From: Streptomyces fumanus
Lineage (GTDB): Bacteria > Actinomycetota > Actinomycetes > Streptomycetales > Streptomycetaceae
Reading direction: 5' to 3'
Length of the DNA: 64,000 bases
Assembly: GCF_014655295.1 (NCBI RefSeq)
Contig: NZ_BNBI01000004.1
Span: 248,001 to 312,000 of the forward strand
The position numbers and the translations under genes are program-made. Positions 17,803-26,582 of this stretch are shown piece after piece; within the stretch, counting starts at the first letter, position 1, and each line of letters begins with the position of its first letter. The notes beneath the pieces were generated by a model. It was not told the DNA's origin. It ran no database searches and saw only the letters and a list, made by a program, of their open reading frames with translations.

Positions 17803-17878
17803 GTCCACGGACCCGTCGTCCGGGTGCCGCCGCGTGGGTGGCCGTCGGAGCACGGCCGAAACGGCACCGCCCCGGCGG

Positions 17879-18289
17879 TCAGTCGAGGATCGCGGTCGCT
17901 TCCACCTCGACCAGGACATCCGGCTCGAAGAGGTAATCGACACCGATCAGGGAGGCCGGCGGGAAAGGAAGCCGGAGCCCGATCTCGTCGGCGACGGCTT
18001 GTACGCCGTCCATGAAGTCGCCGATCTTCTCCGGGCTCCACCGGGTCACGTAGAACGTCAGGCGCAGGACGTCCGCGAACGACGCGCCCGCGCCCGCCAG
18101 CCCGACGGCAGTGTTGCGCAGCGCCTGGGCGACCTGCCCGGCCAGATCGCCGGGGGCGACCGGGGTTCCGTCGGCCTTTCGCGCGATCTGCCCGCTGACG
18201 TGGACGTGCCTCGTCCCGGTGCCCACGGCGACATGGTGGTACGGGGTCGGCTGCAGCATGCCTTCCGGCGTGAAGTACTGAACAGTCAT
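17879..18289 (-). CDS. RidA-family protein
   Basis: This 136-residue protein belongs to the RidA/YjgF/UK114 family, trimeric deaminases of enamine/imine intermediates. Visible family features are the N-terminal strand MTVQYFTPEGM, HVHVSGQIARKADG, the helix DLAGQVAQALRNTAVGLAGAGASFADV and the C-terminal VDYLFEPDVLVEVEATAIL. The usual catalytic Arg before the last strand is not evident, so it may be a non-RidA subfamily (Rid4-7). The start follows GGAGAG. It is divergent from an HxlR regulator and probably controlled by it. Confidence 0.85.
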   Translation of the reverse strand: MTVQYFTPEGMLQPTPYHHVAVGTGTRHVHVSGQIARKADGTPVAPGDLAGQVAQALRNTAVGLAGAGASFADVLRLTFYVTRWSPEKIGDFMDGVQAVADEIGLRLPFPPASLIGVDYLFEPDVLVEVEATAILD

Positions 18290-18308
18290 GGTCTTCTCTC
18301 CTCCAAGA

Positions 18309-18345
18309 AAGTATCCGTAAGCTACCTAGTGCAAGAAGGACACTT
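18309..18345. promoter_or_regulatory. Inverted repeat, candidate HxlR operator
   Basis: AAGTATCC (18309-18316) and GGACACTT (18338-18345) are inverted copies matching at 7 of 8 positions with centres 29 bp apart. They lie between the divergent ridA-like and hxlR-like genes. Confidence 0.45.
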
Positions 18346-18365
18346 CAACGAGACCAGGTTTCGCC

Positions 18366-18740
18366 ATGGATACCGACGACGAACTCCGCATCGAGGCGCC
18401 GCACCGCGAACTGCTCGACCAGATCCTCGACAAGTGGTCGCTCAGTGTCATGAACGAACTCTGCGAACGCCCGTGCCGCTTCAACGAACTGCGCCGGGCC
18501 ATTCCCCAGGTCACGCAGAAATCGCTGACCGCGACACTGCGGCGGCTCGAACGCAACGGCGTGGTCGAGCGCGAGGTCGTCTCCACCCGCCCGGTGGCGG
18601 TCGTGTACCGGATCACCCCCCTCGGCAAGACCCTCCGGCACCCCGTCGACGTGCTGCTGATGTGGGCCTCGCAGCACATGTCCGCCATCGAACGCGCACG
18701 GGAGAACTTCGACAGGCAGGAGGAAGAAGCCGACCTCTGA
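18366..18740 (+). CDS. HxlR-family regulator
   Basis: This 124-residue winged-helix protein shows the HxlR signature: KWSLSVMNELCERPCRFNELRRAIPQVTQKSLTATLRRLERNGVVEREV, followed by the wing VVYRITPLGKTL. The usual Cys near the N-terminus that makes some HxlR proteins redox sensors is absent before the helix-turn-helix, although Cys residues occur in ELCERPC. It is divergent from the RidA gene, which is its likely target. Confidence 0.9.
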   Translation: MDTDDELRIEAPHRELLDQILDKWSLSVMNELCERPCRFNELRRAIPQVTQKSLTATLRRLERNGVVEREVVSTRPVAVVYRITPLGKTLRHPVDVLLMWASQHMSAIERARENFDRQEEEADL

Positions 18741-18920
18741 GCGGCACCGCTGAGCGGACCGCGCACCGGAGGAACCGGTGGTCGGCCGGTGTGCGCCGGT
18801 GTGTGCCACCCGCACTCGTTGAACCGCTGCCAGGGCGCAGCCCGTTGTAGGCCACCGTAAGCAGCACAGAGCCAGCGGTCGGCACGGCGCGGGCCCGGCT
18901 CCGCCCTTGAGGAGGTACAC

Positions 18921-19187
18921 ATGAAGTCCTGGCGTTCACGTATCGCCGCCGTCGCCGTGGTCGGTGTCGCCGCGGTCACCATTCCGCTGACCGCGGGCTC
19001 CGCGTCCGCCTCGGCCGCCAAGGCGTGTCCCTGGCCCACCTCCGGCGGCTGGTGCAACATGGGCGGGAGCAAGTCGTACGAGGAGTGCCAGTCGGAAGGA
19101 CAGTACGACGTCACCTACAACGGTTGGAACGAATACCTCTGCATCTGGGACGACAACTACCAGGGCTGGCTGGAGTGGCTCCGCTGA
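18921..19187 (+). CDS. Small secreted cysteine-containing protein
   Basis: This 88-residue precursor starts at ATG 18921 with a strong AGGAGGT. A Sec signal peptide (MKSWRSRIAAVAVVGVAAV) is cleaved near SAS-AAK, leaving about 55 residues with four Cys (CPW, WCN, EEC, LCIW) and many Trp/Tyr. The size and pattern resemble small secreted proteins related to peptidase-inhibitor I36 proteins, but the family is not certain. It is monocistronic and followed by a hairpin at 19308. Confidence 0.75.
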   Translation: MKSWRSRIAAVAVVGVAAVTIPLTAGSASASAAKACPWPTSGGWCNMGGSKSYEECQSEGQYDVTYNGWNEYLCIWDDNYQGWLEWLR

Positions 19188-19307
19188 GCCGGCGCCGGGT
19201 GCCGTCGACGGACCGGCGCACCCCACGAGCACTGCCTGACGCCCTTACGGGTTCCCTGCCGGTCGCGGTGTTCCGGTAGAACCCAGAGCGTGGACGAGGC
19301 GAGACGG

Positions 19308-19333
19308 ACCGCCACTTCGCAGGAGGTGGCGGT
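19308..19333 (+). terminator. Terminator hairpin
   Basis: ACCGCCAC and GTGGCGGT are perfect 8-bp arms with a 10-base loop followed by CTTGT, about 120 bp after the small secreted protein gene. The rest of 19188-19515 shows no gene. Confidence 0.55.
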
Positions 19334-19515
19334 CTTGTCGTACCTGGTCGCCGTGGCGGGGGGGAAGCCGGCCAACGGCCGCCGCCGTCGCGGACGGGGC
19401 GGATCCTCCTCGGGGAGTTTGTTGCGTCCGGGGGCCGGGAGGCGGGGGATTGGTGTAGACCAGGAGGGGGCGGGTGTGGCCGGCCCGGTCGGTGTCCGAG
19501 GAAGGAGTGTGTTCG

Positions 19516-20463
19516 ATGCGCAGAACCACGGTCTTGCCCGGGGTCCCGAGTCTGCCGCCCGGTGCGGGGGAGGTGGCGCTGCACCGGCTGGAGGTGGCCG
19601 GGCCGGACGACCCTCCGTTCGCCGCGGGGACCTTCGAGGAGGTGGGGCCGCTCTCTCGGTGGGACCAGCCGCACCGGCACACCTTCTACGAGATGGTGCA
19701 CGTCACCGCCGGTTCGGGAGTCCACGTCGTCGATCTCGCCAGATGGCCGCTGCGCCCTCCGCAGTTGGCCGTGGTCCTGCCCGGTCAGGTGCACCACTGG
19801 GAGGGCGGCCGAGGTCCGGAGGGATCGCTGGTGCTGTTCACCGAGGACTTCCTGGTGGACCATCCCGGCGACCGGGAGGTGCTGCGACGGCTCGGCGCGC
19901 GGTGCTGGTTCGCCCTGGAACCGGAGCACGACCGGGCGATCGGGTCCCTCTTCGCCGAACTGGCCGCGGAGTACCGGCAGCGCGCGGCGGGCCACGAGAG
20001 CGTGCTGCGGTCCCTGCTGCACGTGCTCGTCCTGCGCGCCGCCCGGATCCCCGGGCCCACCGGGTCCGCCGGACGCGCCGCCGGTCCGCGGGCCCGCGGC
20101 CGTGCGGCCGCGGTGGCCGAGGCGTTCACGGAACTGATCGCCCGCTCCGAGGCGGCGGGGTGGAGCGTGCGGCAGTGCGCCGACCGGCTGGGGGTCACGC
20201 CCGGATACCTCACACAGGCGGTGCGGGCCGCCACCGGCCGCCCGCCCGGCAGGCTCCTGATCGAGGCACGGGTGTACCAGGCGCAGCAGATGCTGGCCCA
20301 CACCCGGTTGTCGGTCCGGCAGGTCGCCGCGCGCATCGGCTTCAGCGATCCGGCCTACTTCGGCCGGTTCTTCCGGCGCGAGACCGGCAGCAGTCCCGGA
20401 GCCTTCCGAAATCACCACAGCCGCCATCACCAGTCCCTCGAAGCCTCGTCCGGGCACGCCTAG
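19516..20463 (+). CDS. AraC-family regulator
   Basis: This 315-residue regulator has an N-terminal cupin (about 40-130, with QPHRHTFYEMVHVTAG and VVLPGQVHHWEG) and a C-terminal AraC double helix-turn-helix (about 195-300, WSVRQCADRLGVTPGYLTQAVRAATG and LSVRQVAARIGFSDPAYFGRFFRRETG). The start ATG 19516 is spaced 8 bases from GAAGGAG. The intradiol dioxygenase gene follows after 37 bp on the same strand and is its likely target. The cupin resembles those of activators of aromatic-compound catabolism; the ligand is unknown. Confidence 0.88.
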   Translation: MRRTTVLPGVPSLPPGAGEVALHRLEVAGPDDPPFAAGTFEEVGPLSRWDQPHRHTFYEMVHVTAGSGVHVVDLARWPLRPPQLAVVLPGQVHHWEGGRGPEGSLVLFTEDFLVDHPGDREVLRRLGARCWFALEPEHDRAIGSLFAELAAEYRQRAAGHESVLRSLLHVLVLRAARIPGPTGSAGRAAGPRARGRAAAVAEAFTELIARSEAAGWSVRQCADRLGVTPGYLTQAVRAATGRPPGRLLIEARVYQAQQMLAHTRLSVRQVAARIGFSDPAYFGRFFRRETGSSPGAFRNHHSRHHQSLEASSGHA

Positions 20464-20500
20464 TTTCGTTGCCCACCACCCCCCGTTTCGAGGAGAAGAC

Positions 20501-21358
20501 ATGGACGGAGCAGGCACGCACGGCGCGGGCCCGGACGCCCCCGGAGCCGACCGCGAGGCGGCGTCCTCCCGGCTGGTGCGCCGCAAGACGGTGCTGCGCG
20601 CGGCGCTCGCCGCAGGCGCCGCGATCCCCGTCGCCCTGGCCGGCGGCCCGGCGCTGGCCCGCACCTCGGCGGCCAGCGGCACGGCTCCCGACCTCACCCC
20701 GTCCTGCGACGACGGCGACGACCCGACCCCGGAGCAGACGGAGGGCCCGTACTTCAAACCGAACTCACCGCAGCGCACCAGTCTGCTGGAGCCCGGCATG
20801 TCCGGCACCCGGCTCACCGTGACCGGCTACGTCTTCGGCCGCGCCTGTCTCCCCGTGGCCGGCGTCCTGCTGGACTTCTGGCAGGCCGACGCCAACGGAG
20901 CCTACGACAACACGGGTTTCCGGCTGCGCGGGCACCAGTTCACCGACTCCGGCGGCACCTTCACGCTGACCACCATCGTGCCGGGCCTGTATCCCGGCCG
21001 CACGCGCCACCTGCACGTCAAGCTGCAGGCCCCCGGCCATTCGGTCCTGACCACGCAGCTCTACTTCCCCAACGAGCCGCGCAACAACACCGACACGATC
21101 TTCGACCCGCGGCTGCTGATGACCGTACGGGACGGAGGCGGCGGCCGGGAGGCGGCGTTCGACTTCGTCCTGGACGTCGCGCAGGACCCCGGGCCCGGCC
21201 CGACCCCGCCGCCGGGCGGGACCTGGGCCGTGGGCGTCGCCTACCGGATCGGCGACCGGGTCACGTACGCCGGCCGGTCCTACGCCTGCCTCCAGCCGCA
21301 CACGGCTCAGCCGGGCTGGGAGCCGCCGGCCGTACCGGCCCTGTGGCGCGCGGCCTGA
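20501..21358 (+). CDS. Exported intradiol ring-cleavage dioxygenase with carbohydrate-binding module
   Basis: This 285-residue enzyme begins with a twin-arginine signal (RLVRRKTVLRAALAAGAA). The catalytic core (about 75-225) is an intradiol dioxygenase: QTEGPYF, DFWQADANGAYDN and RTRHLHVKLQAPG carry the Tyr and His residues expected to bind Fe(III) and cleave catechol-type rings between the hydroxyls. After a Pro-Gly linker, residues 240-285 (TWAVGVAYRIGDRVTYAGRSYACLQPHTAQPGW...) form a CBM5/12-type domain. This is the architecture described for SACTE_2871 of Streptomyces sp. SirexAA-E, an extracellular lignocellulose-associated enzyme. The AraC gene upstream probably controls it. Confidence 0.9.
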   Translation: MDGAGTHGAGPDAPGADREAASSRLVRRKTVLRAALAAGAAIPVALAGGPALARTSAASGTAPDLTPSCDDGDDPTPEQTEGPYFKPNSPQRTSLLEPGMSGTRLTVTGYVFGRACLPVAGVLLDFWQADANGAYDNTGFRLRGHQFTDSGGTFTLTTIVPGLYPGRTRHLHVKLQAPGHSVLTTQLYFPNEPRNNTDTIFDPRLLMTVRDGGGGREAAFDFVLDVAQDPGPGPTPPPGGTWAVGVAYRIGDRVTYAGRSYACLQPHTAQPGWEPPAVPALWRAA

Positions 21359-21565
21359 GAAACCCGCCGGGCACCCGCCAGCGCGTGCACACCGAAGACC
21401 GCCACATGGGGGAGTAGGGGAGGGGCGGGACACCACCTGCCCCTCCCCTCGGCGGCTCGTCGTCCGTATTCCTGCCCCGGGGGGGAGGGAGGGAAGGACA
21501 CGGGGACGGGGACGCGGGAAGTCAGCGCTTGGTGACTGATACTCGGCACCATCTAGGCTGACGCG
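21359..21565. other. Intergenic, no gene
   Basis: Only a short GC-rich hairpin-like stretch is seen around 21410-21450 (GGGGAGGGGCGGGACA and a complementary CCCCTCCCC run), a possible terminator of the dioxygenase gene. Confidence 0.4.
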
Positions 21566-22423
21566 ATGACTGATGAGCAGGAGCGGGCGCAGCCGTCGGG
21601 CGTGTGGGCCACGGCGGTGGGAGTGGCCAGGGTACGGGCGCTGGAGACCGAGCGGGAGAACGCGCTCTTCCGGGACCCGCTGGCGCGGGCCTTCGCCACC
21701 GCCGGCGGTCTGTGGCCCTCCCCGCCCCCACGGCCCGACGACGGTGACGAGGCCGCGCGCCGCCGCCGGCTGGCCGTGTCGTTCTCCATCGTCATCAGGA
21801 CGAAGTTCCTCGACGACCTGTTGCGGCGGGCCTGCGCGTCCGGGGTCCGGCAGGTCGTGCTGCTCGGCGCGGGCATGGACAGCCGGGCCTTCCGGATGGA
21901 CTGGCCCGAGGGCACCCGGCTGTTCGAGGTCGACACCGCCGCCCCGCTGGACTTCAAGGCGTCCGTACTGCGCCAGGAGCAGGCCGTCGCACGCTGCGAG
22001 CGGATCACCGTCGCGGTGGATCTGCGTGAGGACTGGCCGGGCGCGCTGGCCGCCGCGGGGCACGACCCGGCGTCGCCGACCGTGTGGATCGCCGAAGGAC
22101 TGCTCATCTATCTGCCCGAGGACGCCGTGGAGTCGCTGCTGGCCCGGATCAGCGCGCTGTCGGCGACGGGCAGTTGCCTGGGGCTGACGTTGGGCTCGCG
22201 CGGCGTGATCGAGCGCTTCGGCGCGGACGCCGTGCCGGGGTCGGCGGCGTCCATGTGGGTTTCGGAGATGCCCGACGACCCGGTGGGCTGGCTGGCCGGG
22301 CACGGCTGGGAGGCCAGCAGCCACACCTTGTTCGAGTGCGCCGCCGCCTACGGCCGCCCGAGCGGCACCGCGCCGCAGCACGATGAACGACCCGGCGGCC
22401 TGATCTCGGCGGTCCGCCGGTAG
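21566..22423 (+). CDS. SAM-dependent methyltransferase, LCMT/PPM1-like
   Basis: This 285-residue protein belongs to the class I methyltransferase branch containing leucine carboxyl methyltransferase-like proteins (TIGR00027 style), abundant in actinomycetes. SAM-binding features are VVLLGAGMDSRAFRM (motif I), LFEVDTAAPLDFK (motif II acidic residue), TVAVDLREDW and VWIAEGLLIYLPEDAV. No membrane or signal segment is present. The substrate is unknown, although related proteins methylate carboxyl or hydroxyl groups of small molecules. It ends 11 bp from a convergent gene. Confidence 0.88.
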   Translation: MTDEQERAQPSGVWATAVGVARVRALETERENALFRDPLARAFATAGGLWPSPPPRPDDGDEAARRRRLAVSFSIVIRTKFLDDLLRRACASGVRQVVLLGAGMDSRAFRMDWPEGTRLFEVDTAAPLDFKASVLRQEQAVARCERITVAVDLREDWPGALAAAGHDPASPTVWIAEGLLIYLPEDAVESLLARISALSATGSCLGLTLGSRGVIERFGADAVPGSAASMWVSEMPDDPVGWLAGHGWEASSHTLFECAAAYGRPSGTAPQHDERPGGLISAVRR

Positions 22424-23386
<963 letters not shown>

Positions 23387-23425
23387 GCCGGGGTGCCTTG
23401 ACGCCGGTCATGTGTGTCCGTCTCC

Positions 23426-24247
23426 TCAGGTGAGCGCGTCGATGAGCATGAAGGCGGCCACGGCCAGCAGCACGAGCGCGAAGGTGCGTTGCAGCAGGGG
23501 GCCGGTGACCTTGGCGGCCAGGCGTCTGCCGTCCCAGGCGCCCAGGATCGCCGCCCCGGTGAAGGGGCCGACGACCGTCCAGTCGACGCCGGCGGTGGTG
23601 GCGCCGCGGGTGGCCAGGGCGGCCAGCGCGTTGGTCGAGATGACCAGCAGGCTGGTGCCGACGGCGGCCCGCATCTCGAACGCCAGCACGGTGACCAGCG
23701 CCGGGACGGCGAGGAAACCTCCGCCGACCCCGAGCAGCCCGGTCAGCGCGCCCAGCCCCGCGCCGGTCCCGGCGGCCTTGGCGGGCCTCGCCCCGCCGAC
23801 CGCCGGGTCGGTGGCGGTGGGGCCGGGCGCGGTGGGGTCGGGCCCGGTGGGCCCCGTGGAACCGGTGGCGGTGGGGTCGGGCCGGGTGCGGCCCGGGCGC
23901 AGCATCGTGACGGCGGCGAGTGCGGCGACGGCCGCGAACGCGGCGGTCAGTACCGGCTGCGGCAGACGCGACGCGGCGGCACCGGCCGCGGCCGCGGGCA
24001 GCAGTCCGGCCGCGGCGAACAGGGCACCGGCCCTCCAGCGGACGTTGCCGGTACGGGCGTGGGCGTACAGGGCGGTCAGCGAGGTGGCCGTGACGATGAT
24101 CAGGCCGGCGGTGGTCGCGGCGGCCGGGGTGAAGCCGAGCAGGTAGATCAGCGCCGGGACGGCCAGGACGCTGCCGCCCCCGCCGAGCGCGCCGAGCGCG
24201 AGCCCGACCACCGCCCCCGCGATCAGAGCCAGGAGCAGTGCACTCAC
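23426..24247 (-). CDS. TauE/SafE-family sulfite/thiosulfate exporter
   Basis: This 273-residue membrane protein starts at GTG 24247. It has two halves of hydrophobic helices, each with the TauE/SafE Gly-rich signature (GLALGALGGGGSVLAVPALIYLLG and LGALTGLLGVGGGFLAVPALVTVLA). Between them lies an unusual low-complexity loop of about 45 residues rich in Pro, Thr and Gly (RTRPDPTATGSTGPTGPD...). The start overlaps the stop of the small rhodanese gene by GTGA. In sulfide regulons such proteins export sulfite or thiosulfate formed by persulfide oxidation. Confidence 0.85.
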   Translation of the reverse strand: MSALLLALIAGAVVGLALGALGGGGSVLAVPALIYLLGFTPAAATTAGLIIVTATSLTALYAHARTGNVRWRAGALFAAAGLLPAAAAGAAASRLPQPVLTAAFAAVAALAAVTMLRPGRTRPDPTATGSTGPTGPDPTAPGPTATDPAVGGARPAKAAGTGAGLGALTGLLGVGGGFLAVPALVTVLAFEMRAAVGTSLLVISTNALAALATRGATTAGVDWTVVGPFTGAAILGAWDGRRLAAKVTGPLLQRTFALVLLAVAAFMLIDALT

Positions 24248-24489
24248 GCTATGGCACCCTCGTTGCCGCCCGGACCGACGACCGGCAGCCCCGCACGCGC
24301 CCGAGCGGTCAGGCCGGCGGGGACACCGTGACGGTGGACGAGGGGCAGGCGCAGCGCGTCGGGTGCGTGCCCGGCGTTCCACTCGGGTGGTTCCCGTACG
24401 TCCAGCAGGACGGCGGTGCCGTCGCTGGTCCGCTGGTGGGCCGGTCGGGGAGTGAGGCGGCCGGGGCGGCGCCGCAGGGGCGACAACAT
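24244..24489 (-). CDS. Degenerate rhodanese lacking the catalytic loop
   Basis: This frame encodes 81 residues that match both ends of a rhodanese domain but not its middle. Residues 25-50 (GTAVLLDVREPPEWNAGHAP) fit the N-terminal half, and the end (ARAGLPVVGPGG) fits the usual C-terminus. The intervening part of about 45 residues that would hold the CxxGxR persulfide loop is absent. The frame is intact and keeps the GTGA overlap with the exporter gene, so an in-frame internal deletion is likely. It cannot work as a sulfurtransferase and may be kept for coupling or be a recent pseudogene. It lies 39 bp after the MBL-rhodanese gene. Confidence 0.7.
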   Translation of the reverse strand: MLSPLRRRPGRLTPRPAHQRTSDGTAVLLDVREPPEWNAGHAPDALRLPLVHRHGVPAGLTARARAGLPVVGPGGNEGAIA

Positions 24490-24528
24490 CAGAGGATCTC
24501 TTTCGTGCGGGTGGTGCGGTAGGGCGGG

Positions 24529-25905
24529 TCAGCCGGCGCGGCCGGGGCGGGTGAGGGTCAGTCCCGCCTCGGTGGCGGCGTCGAAGCCGTCGTCGATGGC
24601 GACCACGTCCCGGCCGGCGGCGTCCAGCAGGGAGGCGGCGATGGCCGCGCGCATCCCGCCGGCGCAGTGCACCCACACCACACCGTCCGGCACCTCGCCG
24701 ATGCGGCCGTGCAGCTCGTGGAGGGGAAGGTGGACGGACCCGTCGACGTGGCCGCCCGCACGCTCCGAGTCCCGGCGTACGTCCAGGACGACCACGTCGT
24801 CGCCGCGTTCACGGGCATCCGCGAGGTCGGCGAAGCGGGCGCGGGGGAAGGAGGCGAGCCGCTCGCCCGCGCGGATCCAGCCGGCCGAGTCGCCGGTGGC
24901 GGCGGCGGCCGGGCGGTCGATGCCCACCCGCGTCAGCTCCCGCTGCGCGGCGGCGATCCGCTCCGGGGTGTCGGCGAGCAGGGTGACGGGCCTGCCCCAC
25001 GGCATCAGCCAGGCCAGATAGGTGGCGAGCCGGCCCTCGCCCTCGAAGTTGTACGACCCGGCCACGTGCCCCTCGGCGAAGGCCGTGCGGCCGCGCAGGT
25101 CCACCACCCACTCGCCGGCGGCCAGTTGGGAGGCGATCTCCTCGGCGTCCGCCCGCCTCGGCGGGGTGAGGTCGACCGGCGCGGGGCCGGCGGCGTTGAC
25201 CGGGCCCATGTGCGCGTAGTAGGCGGGCACGTCGTCCAGCCCGGCGAGCATCCGGGCGACGAAGGTGTCCGCGTCCAGGGTCAGCGCGTCGTTGGCCGCC
25301 CGCTCCGCGCCGATCGTGGTCGCGTCCCCCTGGGCCTGGGAGGAGGAGCAGAAGCTGCCGAACCCGTGGGTGGGCAGCACCGGCACCGCGTCGTCCAGCT
25401 CGTCGGCCAGCCGGTGGGCGGAGGCGTGCTGGGCGCGGGCCAGGTGCTCGGTCAGCCGGGGCTCGACCAGATCGGGGCGGCCCACGGTGCCGATGAGCAG
25501 GGAGCCGCCGGTGAACGCCGCCACACCCCGCCCGTCCTCGGTCAGGGCGTAGGAGGTGTGGTGCGGGGTGTGTCCGGGGGTGGCGATCGCGCGCAGCACC
25601 AGCCCCTCGTCCACCGTCACGGTGTCACCGTCGGCGACGGGGGTGCGGGCGAACGACACGCGCGCCCCGGCCGGCACCAGGTACCGGGCGCCGGTGACGC
25701 GGGCCAGCTCCAGGCCGCCGCTGACGTAGTCGTTGTGCAGGTGGGTCTCGGCCACGAAGGCGATGCGCACCCCGCGGCGGGCCGCCGCGGCCATGACCTG
25801 GTCGATGTCCCGCGGCGGGTCGACGACCACCGCGGCACCGGACCCGCCGGCCAGGTAGCTGCGGTTGCCCAGGCCCTCGCATTCCAGGGTGTCGACGAAG
25901 AACAC
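24529..25905 (-). CDS. MBL-fold/double-rhodanese fusion, CstB/persulfide dioxygenase-like
   Basis: This 458-residue protein has an ETHE1-like MBL domain (about 1-240; ETHLHNDYVSGG with His55/His57, ATPGHTPHHTS, PTHGFGSFC), a central rhodanese without a Cys loop (about 255-345) and a C-terminal rhodanese (about 360-455) with VHCAGGMRAA (Cys414). This is the order in CstB, which oxidises persulfides to thiosulfate. In ETHE1-type enzymes an Asp in FTGD binds iron; here the motif reads FTGGSLL, so dioxygenase activity needs checking. The start is GTG 25905. Operators at 25930 and 25967 lie directly upstream. Confidence 0.85.
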   Translation of the reverse strand: MFFVDTLECEGLGNRSYLAGGSGAAVVVDPPRDIDQVMAAAARRGVRIAFVAETHLHNDYVSGGLELARVTGARYLVPAGARVSFARTPVADGDTVTVDEGLVLRAIATPGHTPHHTSYALTEDGRGVAAFTGGSLLIGTVGRPDLVEPRLTEHLARAQHASAHRLADELDDAVPVLPTHGFGSFCSSSQAQGDATTIGAERAANDALTLDADTFVARMLAGLDDVPAYYAHMGPVNAAGPAPVDLTPPRRADAEEIASQLAAGEWVVDLRGRTAFAEGHVAGSYNFEGEGRLATYLAWLMPWGRPVTLLADTPERIAAAQRELTRVGIDRPAAAATGDSAGWIRAGERLASFPRARFADLADARERGDDVVVLDVRRDSERAGGHVDGSVHLPLHELHGRIGEVPDGVVWVHCAGGMRAAIAASLLDAAGRDVVAIDDGFDAATEAGLTLTRPGRAG

Positions 25906-25929
25906 GGCTCATGACTCCTCTCGGGTGAC

Positions 25930-25945
25930 GTACCCCGGGGGGTAT
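25930..25945. promoter_or_regulatory. CstR-type operator (site 2)
   Basis: GTACCC-CGGG-GGGTAT, 25 bp upstream of the MBL-rhodanese start, fits the shared nTACCC-N4-GGGTAn pattern. A TAGGGT -10 candidate (minus strand, 25955-25960) lies between this site and site 3. Confidence 0.72.
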
Positions 25946-25966
25946 CTGACCCTCACCCTAACAGGG

Positions 25967-25982
25967 ATACCCAGGGGGGTAT
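25967..25982. promoter_or_regulatory. CstR-type operator (site 3)
   Basis: ATACCC-AGGG-GGGTAT has the same perfect outer arms as site 1. Its centre is 37 bp from site 2, so two tetramers could bracket the promoter. Confidence 0.72.
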
Positions 25983-26046
25983 TCCGGAAGGTGTCCCGGC
26001 CCGGTGGAGAGCGCCGTCCTCGATGCGTCACCGGAGACGCCGGCGG

Positions 26047-26062
26047 GTACCCGGTGGGGTAC
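26047..26062. promoter_or_regulatory. CstR-type operator (site 4)
   Basis: GTACCC-GGTG-GGGTAC has fully complementary outer arms and lies about 30-40 bp upstream of the DUF302 gene start, which places that gene in the same regulon. Confidence 0.7.
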
Positions 26063-26099
26063 AGGGAAATGAGCCGTTCCGCACTGTCCGGGAGTGCCC

Positions 26100-26486
26100 G
26101 TGTCCTACGACCGCACCGTCCGCCTCGGCACCGACTTCGACACCGCCGTCACCGCCGTCCGCGAGGCCCTGGCCGATCAGGGCTTCGGCGTCCTCACCGA
26201 GATCGACGTCAAGGCCACCCTCAAGGCCAAGCTCGGCCACGACATGGAGGACTACCTGATCCTCGGCGCCTGCAACCCGCCGCTCGCCCACCAGGCCCTC
26301 GAAGCCGACCGCAGCATCGGACTGCTGCTGCCCTGCAACGTCGTGGTCCGCCGCGACGGCGACACCACACTCGTCCAGGCCCTCGACCCGGGCACCATGG
26401 TCGCCCTCACCGGCCTGCCCGCCCTGGAGCCGATCGCCGCCGACGCCACCACCCGGCTCGACGCCGCCCTCGCGTCCCTCACCTGA
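26100..26486 (+). CDS. DUF302 protein
   Basis: This 128-residue protein (130 if GTG 26094 is used) is a DUF302 domain throughout, with the family hallmarks GFGVLTEIDVKATLKAKLGHDMEDYLILGACNPPLAHQALEADRSIGLLLPCNVVV. GTG 26100 is preferred because GGGAG lies at a proper distance. Single-domain DUF302 proteins often sit in sulfur-oxidation and persulfide gene sets; their biochemical role is unsettled. It is divergent from the MBL-rhodanese operon, with three operators between them. Confidence 0.85.
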   Translation: MSYDRTVRLGTDFDTAVTAVREALADQGFGVLTEIDVKATLKAKLGHDMEDYLILGACNPPLAHQALEADRSIGLLLPCNVVVRRDGDTTLVQALDPGTMVALTGLPALEPIAADATTRLDAALASLT

Positions 26487-26582
26487 CCCGCCCGGCCGAG
26501 CGCCGGACGACCCGTGCGCGCTGGGCCGGCCGTACCGCTCCCCGTACGGGCCGCGACGACCGCGGCAGCGGTGTCCCCGTGG

